Origin: Effrenium voratum
Taxonomy: Eukaryota > Sar > Dinophyceae > Suessiales > Symbiodiniaceae
Assembly: GCA_963377175.1 (NCBI GenBank)
Contig: CAUJNA010000824.1
Location: forward strand, 757,501 to 821,500
Length of the DNA stretch: 64,000 bases
Reading direction: 5' to 3'
Made by a program: the position numbers and the translations under genes. This document shows positions 58,804-64,000 of the stretch, in pieces. Within the stretch, counting starts at the first letter, position 1. Each line of letters starts with the position of its first letter. The notes below the pieces were generated by a model. That model did no database searches. It saw nothing but the letters and a program-made list of their open reading frames with translations, and was not told the DNA's origin.

Positions 58804-58929
58804 CAAGCCATGTTAATCCAAAAAACAAGCCATGTTAATCCAAAAAACAAGCCATGTTAATCCAAAAAACAAGCTATGTTAATCCAAAAAACAAGCTATG
58901 TTAATCCAAAAAACAAGCTATGTTAATCC
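58804..58929. repeat. 22-bp tandem array, six units
   Basis: Units start at 58,804, 58,826, 58,848, 58,870, 58,892 and 58,914 (the last partial). The unit is close to CAAGCCATGTTAATCC plus six As. The first three units carry CCATG, the last three CTATG. The array abuts the stop codon of the methyltransferase tail frame. No spacers, so not a CRISPR array. Confidence 0.95.
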
Positions 58930-59093
58930 TTAATCCGTCAAACTCACCAAGATTTCACAGATTAATTCGCTAGGTATTTTGTATAGGTCTTCTTGCTTAT
59001 GTATTGTTGGGTTGTCTCCCCATTTTTCCTTGGTGCCCGATGGTAGCCGTTGTGCTGTTTCAATATGTTTATTATTCCTGATGTTGCCACAAT
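58930..59093 (-). pseudogene. C-terminal part of the C5 methyltransferase, shifted frame
   Basis: In the +1 frame relative to the upstream part, the sequence carries the rest of the protein: NKHIETAQRLPSG, then DLYKIPSELICEIL before a TAA at 58,930-58,932. NKHI-ETAQR and the IPSEL-EI ending are typical of C-terminal ends of phage- and virus-type C5 methyltransferases, so this is a real coding remnant and not a chance frame. It is separated from the N-terminal part by one extra base in AAAAAGGG (59,094-59,101, minus strand). Confidence 0.75.
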
Positions 59094-59545
59094 CCCTTTT
59101 TACATAATTCTCTAGGTTTCCAAGTTGTAATGTTATTCCAGAGCCTAGTGCGTTTTCTGTAAGGCATTCCATATTTACAATAATCAACATCTTTAAATTC
59201 AAACTCATCCATAAACTCCTGATGTTTTAATAATCCAGTTTGTGGATTTTCGATTACAAAATATTTTGGATTGAAATATTTGATAATCTCAATAGTTTTT
59301 AAGACAATACTATTAGCATATTCAATATTCCTAATTCCCCTAGTTTTTGCTACACTATATTCAGTGCACGGGGGACTGCTCCAAATAAAATCAAAATGGT
59401 TTCTGTCAAATTGTTTATAATCCCATTCCAAAATATCACAATTAATATCAGCATTTTTCAAGTCTAATGATATTACATTAAATCCAAGCGACTTTGCTAT
59501 GGTTCCTACACTTCCAGTTCCACTAAATAATTCTAATAAATTCAT
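59072..59545 (-). CDS. DNA cytosine-5 methyltransferase, N-terminal and catalytic part
   Basis: Transfers a methyl group from S-adenosylmethionine to cytosine C5 in DNA. Motif I LFSGTGSVG is at residues 6-14, the catalytic PPC of motif IV at 58-60 (Cys60, within SSPPCTEYS), ENP of motif VI at 99-101 (FVIENPQTG), and the motif VIII-like KRTR at 131-134. The frame runs from ATG (59,543-59,545) for 157 codons but leaves the family alignment after residue 150, where a one-base shift occurs; the conserved tail continues in another frame. The gene starts 25 nt after its upstream neighbour and has an ATCTAAGTA motif 11 nt before the ATG. In viruses such enzymes often methylate the viral genome or are relics of a restriction-modification pair; no restriction gene is visible here. 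Activity of the broken form is doubtful. Confidence 0.88.
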   Translation of the reverse strand: MNLLELFSGTGSVGTIAKSLGFNVISLDLKNADINCDILEWDYKQFDRNHFDFIWSSPPCTEYSVAKTRGIRNIEYANSIVLKTIEIIKYFNPKYFVIENPQTGLLKHQEFMDEFEFKDVDYCKYGMPYRKRTRLWNNITTWKPRELCKKGLWQHQE

Positions 59546-59556
59546 ATTATTAGAAT

Positions 59557-59565
59557 TACTTAGAT
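59557..59565 (-). promoter_or_regulatory. ATCTAAGTA motif upstream of the methyltransferase
   Basis: ATCTAAGTA on the minus strand, ending 11 nt before the ATG at 59,545. The same motif and spacing occur at 59,906 and 61,912. Candidate promoter or initiator element. Confidence 0.4.
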
Positions 59566-59570
59566 ATTAA

Positions 59571-59894
59571 TTATTCAAATAATACATATACTCCATCATC
59601 GTTTTTTGAAATTTTGTAAAAGTCTAAAGTGGTGCTTTTAGGTTGTTTGATTTTTCCTGTATTCAACATATCACAATATTTCTTTTGCTTTGTAGGGTAG
59701 TCGCCTGATGGTCTTCCTATAGATTTTGCTTGAAATATCTTATCGATTTTTTCCTTCTCCTGCTGTTCGCTTTCAACTGGTTTCATTTTGTCATCAATGG
59801 ATTGAATCATATCATTTAAGTTTTTGATATTTTTATTAATTAATGTTATCTTCTTCATTAAATCATTAATAGTATAATTTTCATTTTCAGACAT
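59571..59894 (-). CDS. Small coiled-coil protein with GRPSGDY motif
   Basis: A 107-residue protein from an ATG. Residues 8-36 form a heptad-like coiled coil (INDLMKKITLINKNI), followed by a charged linker and a conserved-looking block SIGRPSGDYPTKQKKY, then GKIKQPKSTTLDFYKI. Blocks of this GRP-G-Y/Y-G-I-P-TL-YYKI style occur in hypothetical proteins of small eukaryotic DNA viruses as far as I recall, but I cannot name a family. Located directly before the methyltransferase with 25 nt between them, so the two are probably co-expressed. Function unknown. Confidence 0.7.
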   Translation of the reverse strand: MSENENYTINDLMKKITLINKNIKNLNDMIQSIDDKMKPVESEQQEKEKIDKIFQAKSIGRPSGDYPTKQKKYCDMLNTGKIKQPKSTTLDFYKISKNDDGVYVLFE

Positions 59895-59905
59895 TACTAT
59901 ATATT

Positions 59906-59914
59906 TATTTAGAT
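59906..59914 (-). promoter_or_regulatory. ATCTAAATA motif upstream of 59,571-59,894
   Basis: ATCTAAATA on the minus strand, 11 nt before the ATG at 59,894. Part of the shared motif set. Confidence 0.4.
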
Positions 59915-59993
59915 ATTTATTTATTTAATTATATATGTATAAAGTGCAATTATGTTAAAACTACTCTTTAAATACTAACTTATGTCCCTGTTA

Positions 59994-60024
59994 AAACTAA
60001 CATTAATCAAATGTTCATTAGTTT
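59994..60024 (-). terminator. Imperfect hairpin after the zinc-ribbon gene
   Basis: AAACTAA (59,994-60,000) pairs with TTAGTTT (60,018-60,024), and ACATT with AATGT inside, leaving a small bulge. The right arm touches the stop codon of the zinc-ribbon gene. Confidence 0.45.
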
Positions 60025-60206
60025 CAACAACCATATCGCCACCTGTTTTTTTTCTCAATATTTAAATCCTTATCTGAGCTTTTATAAGAAAACATACAAG
60101 GAATACAACTAACCTTCACTCCGCCTTTCTTATCTACTGTCAATTCGTTTTTAAAATTCATTACGTGATTACATTTATCACATTTTATAGCCTTACTTTC
60201 ACCCAT
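60024..60206 (-). CDS. Zinc-ribbon protein, start uncertain
   Basis: A 60-residue protein counted from the only in-frame ATG. CDKC (residues 9-12) and CIPC (34-37) form a CxxC-x21-CxxC zinc ribbon, a fold used in transcription factors and other nucleic-acid-binding proteins. The open frame continues upstream to 60,386 without an ATG. It adds about 60 residues, including GKKKSKGKERPTPDIEARKE, that look coding rather than random. An ATG at 60,390 is in a different frame. The true product may therefore be about 120 residues with a non-AUG start, or the copy is frameshifted near its 5' end. Role unknown; a viral transcription role is possible. Confidence 0.6.
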   Translation of the reverse strand: MGESKAIKCDKCNHVMNFKNELTVDKKGGVKVSCIPCMFSYKSSDKDLNIEKKNRWRYGC

Positions 60207-60392
60207 TGATTTAACACTTTCTGCTGTTTCTTTCCGTGCTTCAATATCTGGTGTTGGTCTTTCTTTGCCTTTACTCTTTTTCTTTTTCCCATTTATATTA
60301 ATATTTACATTTTTATTTTTGAGATATTGAATTCCTAACTTAATTATTTCTAATGAATATATTAATATAATTTGAATAACTCCTATTCATAT

Positions 60393-60430
60393 AAATAATA
60401 AGATAAAATAGTTATTTAATCTTATTATTT
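60393..60430. other. Perfect 12-bp inverted repeat
   Basis: AAATAATAAGAT (60,393-60,404) and ATCTTATTATTT (60,419-60,430), loop 14 nt. It lies just upstream of the extended zinc-ribbon frame and within the divergent region before the ATPase. By analogy with the others it may end a transcript from the right, but no gene is seen there. Confidence 0.5.
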
Positions 60431-60605
60431 TCATGCACGATAGAATATTCGGAGGGCACAGCACTTGGGGTTTTCTTTACAACGCATCAAACTAATTAGC
60501 TTCAATGCTTATTGATTGAAGTTGATGAAAGAGCCTGTTCTACTACGATAGACACCATTCATATCATAGCAATGCTTTCATACAATAAATAATATTAATT
60601 TATTT
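60431..60605. other. Divergent intergenic region with a GC-richer patch
   Basis: No gene is visible. The segment GAATATTCGGAGGGCACAGC (60,443-60,462) and the following 100 nt are richer in G+C than the neighbours. CTTCAAT (60,500-60,506) pairs with ATTGAAG (60,515-60,521). It could hold promoters for both directions or a structured RNA; no tRNA boxes are seen. Confidence 0.4.
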
Positions 60606-60612
60606 TCTAAAT

Positions 60613-61395
60613 ATGTTTAATATCAACTATATGACAGATGTTCCAATAATAAAACCAATAAACATAACTGAATATGAATTCAAACAATCTAAATATGAGC
60701 ACGTGCCAAAATTACCATTTAGAAGTATTATAGTTGCTTCTTCGACAGGCGGTAAGACTGTCCTTATTCAAAATCTAATATTGAATGTTTATAGAAACTC
60801 ATTTGCAAGAATATTTATATTTTCACCCAGTGTCCATAACGACCCTACATTTACAGAAGTTAAAAAATATATCAGGGATGAATTGCACGTGGATGATGAA
60901 AAAGAACAAATTTATTTTGATAATTATAATCCAAGTGATTTAGAAAATGTAATCGAAAGACAGAAGAAAATTATTAATTATATGAAGTCTAAAAAGATGA
61001 AAAAACTACATTCAATATTAATCGTTATAGACGACCACGCAGACGACCCTAAATTTGTTAGATATAGTAAATTGTTACATGGATTATTTACAAGAGGCAG
61101 GCACGATGCAGTAAGTGTGATTTGTTCAACACAAAAATACAATGTTTTAGCGCCTATCATTCGTTTAAATGCCAGTTCATTATATATTTTTAGGTTGAAA
61201 AATGCCAGTGAATTAATGAGTTTTATTGAAGAACATTCCGCCATTGTTGACAAACAGCAATTATTAAATATGTACCATCAAGCCGTTAATTTTGCTCCAT
61301 ATTCTTTTTTCTACGTGAATATGAATTCAAAAGACATTAACAAAATGTTTCATATCAATTTTGAACAGGCATTTCAAATTACAAATGATGAATAA
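60613..61395 (+). CDS. FtsK/HerA-type genome-packaging ATPase (A32-like)
   Basis: A 260-residue P-loop ATPase that would drive DNA into the capsid. Walker A is ASSTGGKT at residues 42-49, Walker B ILIVIDD at 135-141 followed by HADD, the polar sensor motif STQ at 172-174, and the RLNAS stretch with Arg184 where the family has its arginine finger. FRL at 194-196 fits the following strand. The length matches packaging ATPases of polinton-like viruses, virophages and the vaccinia A32 group. The frame is intact. Two starts are possible: ATG 60,613, or the second Met (60,631), which would leave a TTCTAAATA motif 17 nt upstream. It is read divergently from the zinc-ribbon gene and tandem with the next small gene. 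This is the key viral hallmark in the window; no integrase or capsid gene is seen before the edge. Confidence 0.9.
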   Translation: MFNINYMTDVPIIKPINITEYEFKQSKYEHVPKLPFRSIIVASSTGGKTVLIQNLILNVYRNSFARIFIFSPSVHNDPTFTEVKKYIRDELHVDDEKEQIYFDNYNPSDLENVIERQKKIINYMKSKKMKKLHSILIVIDDHADDPKFVRYSKLLHGLFTRGRHDAVSVICSTQKYNVLAPIIRLNASSLYIFRLKNASELMSFIEEHSAIVDKQQLLNMYHQAVNFAPYSFFYVNMNSKDINKMFHINFEQAFQITNDE

Positions 61396-61425
61396 AGAAA
61401 TTATAATTTAATATAATATAATAAT

Positions 61426-61659
61426 ATGCCAATGAAACTATGTAGATGTGGTGGATTTTACCGTAGAGGTAATTACAATTTCCATACTAATTCTTGGATA
61501 CATAAACTTTATAAAGTGTTAAAAAGACGACCAACAGACGAGGAATTATTAAGATTTCAAAATAATTTTGTTGATGAAGAAGATTTAATAGATGATATGT
61601 GTAGCAACGCCTCAACAAAATTACCCGAAAGTGAAATGACAGATTATGATAGCAATTAA
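61426..61659 (+). CDS. Small Cys/His-rich protein
   Basis: 77 residues from an ATG 30 nt after the ATPase stop. The N-terminus LCRCGGFYRRGNYNFHTNSW and the following IH contain two Cys and two His with finger-like spacing (C-x-C ... H-x5-H), so a small zinc-binding fold is likely. The C-terminal half is acidic (DEEDLIDD). Unrecognised family. It shares a convergent hairpin with the gene on the other strand. Confidence 0.65.
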   Translation: MPMKLCRCGGFYRRGNYNFHTNSWIHKLYKVLKRRPTDEELLRFQNNFVDEEDLIDDMCSNASTKLPESEMTDYDSN

Positions 61660-61685
61660 TAATATTAATTATGTTTTAATATTAT
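61659..61685. terminator. Hairpin between convergent genes
   Basis: ATAATATTAA (61,659-61,668) and TTAATATTAT (61,676-61,685), perfect 10-bp arms, 7-nt loop. It starts on the last base of the + strand stop and ends 4 nt before the stop of the minus-strand gene, so it can serve both transcripts. Confidence 0.65.
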
Positions 61686-61689
61686 CAAT

Positions 61690-61899
61690 TTAAATTAACG
61701 AAGCATTGCAAAATTGTAAAGCAGGAAGTTTATATATTAATTTGTCAGATTTTTCTTTTTCTAATTTCTCAATTCGTGCCACACATTCTTGAATAGATTT
61801 TATTATTAAAGTATCTGCTCTTGTTTTTTCATCTACTCTTAAAGTCTTAATGTCTTCCATACTGTTATTTGCATCATTTTTACTTTGACCAATACCCAT
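61690..61899 (-). CDS. Small protein with N-myristoylation signal
   Basis: 69 residues from an ATG. It begins MGIGQSKND, fitting the MGxxxS signal for N-terminal myristoylation. The rest is a charged coiled coil (CVARIEKLEKEKSDKL). Myristoylated small proteins are common in membrane-containing DNA viruses, so a capsid- or membrane-associated role is plausible but inferred. Last gene of the four-gene minus-strand block; an ATCTAAATA motif lies 12 nt before the ATG, overlapping the stop of the upstream gene. Confidence 0.65.
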   Translation of the reverse strand: MGIGQSKNDANNSMEDIKTLRVDEKTRADTLIIKSIQECVARIEKLEKEKSDKLIYKLPALQFCNASLI

Positions 61900-61910
61900 T
61901 ATATATAATA

Positions 61911-62732
61911 TTATTTAGATTTTAATTTTTCAAAATTGAAATGTTGGTTTTCTTCTTCTTCTTCATCTTCGTCTTCAGTTGGTGCTGGTATTTCTGTTGG
62001 ACTTTCAGATGAAGAACTATGGACAGTAATAGGTGGAGAACTATGAATACTAATAGCTTCATTTGATGAATTGCTACCGCTACTTTGTGCATGTCCTGCT
62101 GTTATCTGATTGACTAAATCTGCAATATTTATAATTGTTGCAATTGTGCTGTGTGATAAGTTTAATATGATATCTGCTATTGTAGCGCCGTTGTGTAGCA
62201 TTATTTCTATCATTTTTGTCAGTTTGAACTTCTTTTCTTCTTCATCGCTGTTATCCTCGTCTGGTGGTTTCTTTGGCGGTGGTTCTGGCGGTTTGTTGTT
62301 GTCAAGCATTTCAGTAAAGGCTGACACCATTGCGTCGCGTTGGTTTTTCAGTGTTTGTGTTGCTTGTGTTCTTGTTGGCTCATTTCTTTTGTATGTGTTG
62401 CGCCAAAAGTTTTTAAGCATTATTTGAAACATATTGTCCTGGTTTTCCTTTACCTTGAACGCTTCAAATGTCACATTTAATTGTTGATTTGCATCATTGT
62501 ATAACTTTTCTTGCGTCTCTCTGGTTGCTGTAGCAATAGTATCTGTGTTGGTTGCAATGTCAACAAATTCTCTCGGTATGCCTTTTTTCATCATTTTCGG
62601 TGGTTGTATTGTCATTGGTGTGTTTGGTTTCATTAGGTTATGTATTGAAAAACTATCATCATCATCATCATCATATTTATCATTGAATTTCTGCTTCTTT
62701 CTTTTCAGTATATTTTTAGTTAATATTATCAT
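61911..62732 (-). CDS. Low-complexity structural-type protein with acidic tail
   Basis: 273 residues from ATG. An N-terminal basic segment is followed by six Asp (21-26), a helical middle part with ETQEKLYNDANQQLNVTFEA, a Pro-rich linker PPEPPPKKPPDEDNSDEEE, a hydrophobic helical segment MLHNGATIADIILNLSHSTI then ATIINIADLVNQITAG, a Ser-rich stretch and an acidic tail DEDEEEEE. No enzyme motif. The hydrophobic segment could associate with a membrane or the virion. Family not recognised. It lies 20 nt after its upstream neighbour, in the same direction, as part of a compact block. Confidence 0.65.
   Translation of the reverse strand: MIILTKNILKRKKQKFNDKYDDDDDDSFSIHNLMKPNTPMTIQPPKMMKKGIPREFVDIATNTDTIATATRETQEKLYNDANQQLNVTFEAFKVKENQDNMFQIMLKNFWRNTYKRNEPTRTQATQTLKNQRDAMVSAFTEMLDNNKPPEPPPKKPPDEDNSDEEEKKFKLTKMIEIMLHNGATIADIILNLSHSTIATIINIADLVNQITAGHAQSSGSNSSNEAISIHSSPPITVHSSSSESPTEIPAPTEDEDEEEEENQHFNFEKLKSK
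61912..61920 (-). promoter_or_regulatory. ATCTAAATA motif upstream of the myristoylated protein
   Basis: ATCTAAATA on the minus strand, 12 nt before the ATG at 61,899. It also encodes the last codons and stop of the neighbouring gene, so it may be partly coincidental. Confidence 0.35.
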
Positions 62733-62752
62733 TATTATTATTATTTATATTT

Positions 62753-63280
62753 TTATTTCTTACCTTTGCCCTTAAAACTTGCCTTGAGTTCTTCTATTCT
62801 ACCTTTGCCTAAATTTACTATCCACCCGCCATTATCAATAGTGTCTAAAATCATATCTGTTAAATATTCTTTGTATGTTCTCGCCTTGCCTCTGCCTTTG
62901 TGTTTCAATTCTTCTTGTATTTCGCTTTCTTCTGGCACTTGAATTCCTCTTAAATAAAATTGAAATTTAATATCATTTACTGTTAAATTAGGGTTTTCTT
63001 TCCAGTAAACAGGACTAATATTATTATCTAGTGTTGTTTTAAATAATGGTGTCATTGGCAATGGTGGTGGTTGTTGGGCTGTTGAACTTGATGCTCCTGT
63101 TGCTTGTTGAACTGGTGTCGCGTCAAAATTGTCATCTACTGCTTGAGGTGATTGTTCAACATCTTCTACGCGCATTGTTTGCTGGTCGTCTGCTACTGCT
63201 CTACCTGCTGGTGCTTGTCGTGGTTCTGTTGGTGCTGATTGTCTGTTTGCCACCATTTTATGAAATAATGTTCCGCCCAT
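62753..63280 (-). CDS. Hypothetical viral protein, disordered N-terminus and conserved-like C-terminus
   Basis: 175 residues. Start ATG 63,278-63,280 (MGGTLFHKMV); it overlaps the stop of the upstream frame by 23 nt, typical of compact viral blocks. Residues 1-80 are Gln/Pro/Ala-rich and probably disordered. Residues 85-175 are more ordered, with SPVYWKENPNLTVNDIKFQF and TYKEYLTDMILDTIDNGGWI and a basic Gly/Lys-rich end, suggesting nucleic-acid or capsid contact. The MG start also gives a weak myristoylation possibility. Family not recognised. Confidence 0.65.
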   Translation of the reverse strand: MGGTLFHKMVANRQSAPTEPRQAPAGRAVADDQQTMRVEDVEQSPQAVDDNFDATPVQQATGASSSTAQQPPPLPMTPLFKTTLDNNISPVYWKENPNLTVNDIKFQFYLRGIQVPEESEIQEELKHKGRGKARTYKEYLTDMILDTIDNGGWIVNLGKGRIEELKASFKGKGKK

Positions 63281-63713
63281 CTCTCTTTAAATTTGATGCC
63301 ATCGCTCTACCTACTTCTTCCGCTTTCCGCTTTGTTGCAGTTGCTATATCTTGTAATTGTGTATCTACCATTGCCTCGTGTTGTCTTGCCGTTTGTTGTG
63401 GTGTGGAAAAATCATATTCATCATTTATTGCATCAGCGTTTGCTTGGACTGGTGTTTCTGCATTCATTTTGTGAACTGCATAAGTATGCCCGTTTCTGCG
63501 TGCTTCCTGCTTCAACATTATCTCTCTCATCTGCCTGTCTAATATTCTCATCTGTTGGTCTTTCAATAATTCTAATTGGTCGCTCCCGTCAAAAAAACTA
63601 CCCTGAGGACTTGCTTTGAAGAATGTAGCATCTCTGTTAGGTAGTTTTCCCGTTATTAAATCATTTTCGCCAATTAGACCTACAATTTCTTCATAAGTAG
63701 GTCGTCGTTTCAA
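63258..63713 (-). CDS. Helical viral protein lacking a clear ATG
   Basis: The frame is counted here from a TTG at 63,711-63,713. Coding-like sequence continues upstream without ATG to at least 63,764 (ATTASLELINPYAKFG), and the next bases upstream form a perfect hairpin. The body has RRPTYEEIVGLIGENDLI near the start, then GSFFDGSDQLELLKDQQMRI and a long charged helix. It ends with TAA at 63,258. This looks like a structural or scaffold-type protein of small DNA viruses; the family is not established. The missing ATG may mean a mutated start (ATA at 63,768-63,770), a non-AUG start or decay. Confidence 0.6.
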   Translation of the reverse strand: MKRRPTYEEIVGLIGENDLITGKLPNRDATFFKASPQGSFFDGSDQLELLKDQQMRILDRQMREIMLKQEARRNGHTYAVHKMNAETPVQANADAINDEYDFSTPQQTARQHEAMVDTQLQDIATATKRKAEEVGRAMASNLKRDGRNIIS

Positions 63714-63764
63714 TCCAAATTTTGCATATGGATTTATTAATTCTAAACTTGCTGTAGTTGCCCT

Positions 63765-63809
63765 ATTTATTATAATAATAGTTAGATTATTAATATTATT
63801 ATAATAAAT
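63765..63809. terminator. Perfect 16-bp hairpin
   Basis: ATTTATTATAATAATA (63,765-63,780) and TATTATTATAATAAAT (63,794-63,809) enclose a 13-nt loop. It lies about 50 nt past the stop of the partial minus-strand gene at the right edge, and marks the left limit of its transcript. The longest hairpin in the element. Confidence 0.65.
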
Positions 63810-63858
63810 CTTAAGTAAATATTAACTTTTTTGTATCTTCATACCATTTATTTAAATG

Positions 63859-64000
63859 TTATTTTGTTGCATGTGGCAAGTTAGGACGATATAGTTCGCC
63901 CATCATCCTATCCAGCTCATTTACATAGTTTGCTCTCTTGTTTCCTTCGTCAATCTTTTTCCTTAATGCTACTGATGCTTCTTGTGAGTTTCTTAACTTC
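63859..64000 (-). CDS. C-terminal part of a viral gene, cut by the window edge
   Basis: The minus-strand frame enters from the right edge and reads NSQEASVALRKKIDEGNKRA, then NYVNELDRMMGELYRP to a TAA at 63,859-63,861. About 46 residues are visible: a charged amphipathic helix and a short tail. No motif. It is followed by the 16-bp hairpin. The start and most of the gene lie outside the window. Confidence 0.6.
   Translation of the reverse strand, partial: KLRNSQEASVALRKKIDEGNKRANYVNELDRMMGELYRPNLPHATK

Noticed and set aside
58804..58929. Possible CRISPR array
   Set aside because: Units are contiguous with no spacers.
60431..60605. Possible tRNA gene in the divergent viral region
   Set aside because: No A or B box and no cloverleaf can be drawn; only a short hairpin is seen.
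61000..61253. Minus-strand frame inside the ATPase gene
   Set aside because: Antisense shadow of the ATPase, without its own motifs.
62110..63619. Hydrophobic + strand frames opposite the four-gene block
   Set aside because: Antisense shadows of Gln/Asn/Asp-rich proteins; the minus-strand frames are longer, adjacent or overlapping in order, and better composed.

Overview
The window joins two very different DNAs. Positions 1 to about 57,630 look like nuclear DNA of an intron-rich protist, most likely a dinoflagellate of the Symbiodiniaceae type. The evidence is the mixed GC content, the lack of long ORFs that read as proteins, short GC-rich exon-like islands all on the + strand, and many families of short terminal-inverted-repeat elements scattered between them. 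The lineage is inferred from this architecture; no marker gene is visible. From about 57,650 to the right edge the sequence becomes strongly A+T-rich, compact and gene-dense, and encodes a virus-type packaging ATPase. I read it as the left part of an integrated eukaryotic DNA virus (polinton-like or another small member of the bamford-type lineage). It is cut off by the window edge, so no capsid gene is seen.

Host part. About 27 islands of roughly 45-205 nt keep one open frame with non-repetitive, coding-like composition; many are bounded by a plausible AG acceptor and a GT donor. They could be exons of one very large gene or of a few + strand genes in tandem. Many translated islands have alternating hydrophobic, beta-strand-like patterns. 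I do not recognise the product. The rest is intron or intergenic DNA with microsatellites, minisatellites, local duplications and at least ten families of small inverted-repeat elements (called A-K here). Several element copies abut exon-like islands, and one appears to supply the splice donor itself, as introner elements do.

Viral part. On the minus strand: a Cys-rich protein (58,099-58,656), a C5-type DNA methyltransferase broken by a one-base shift (58,930-59,545), a coiled-coil protein (59,571-59,894), a zinc-ribbon protein (60,024-60,206), and a packed block of four probable structural or accessory genes (61,690-63,713) preceded by the end of another gene (63,859-64,000). On the plus strand: the FtsK/HerA (A32-type) packaging ATPase (60,613-61,395) and a small Cys/His protein (61,426-61,659). 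Most transcription units end in an A+T-rich perfect or near-perfect hairpin. Three minus-strand genes share an ATCTAARTA motif 11-12 nt before the ATG. Two genes lack a convincing ATG and one is frameshifted, so the copy may be decaying or may use unusual expression signals.
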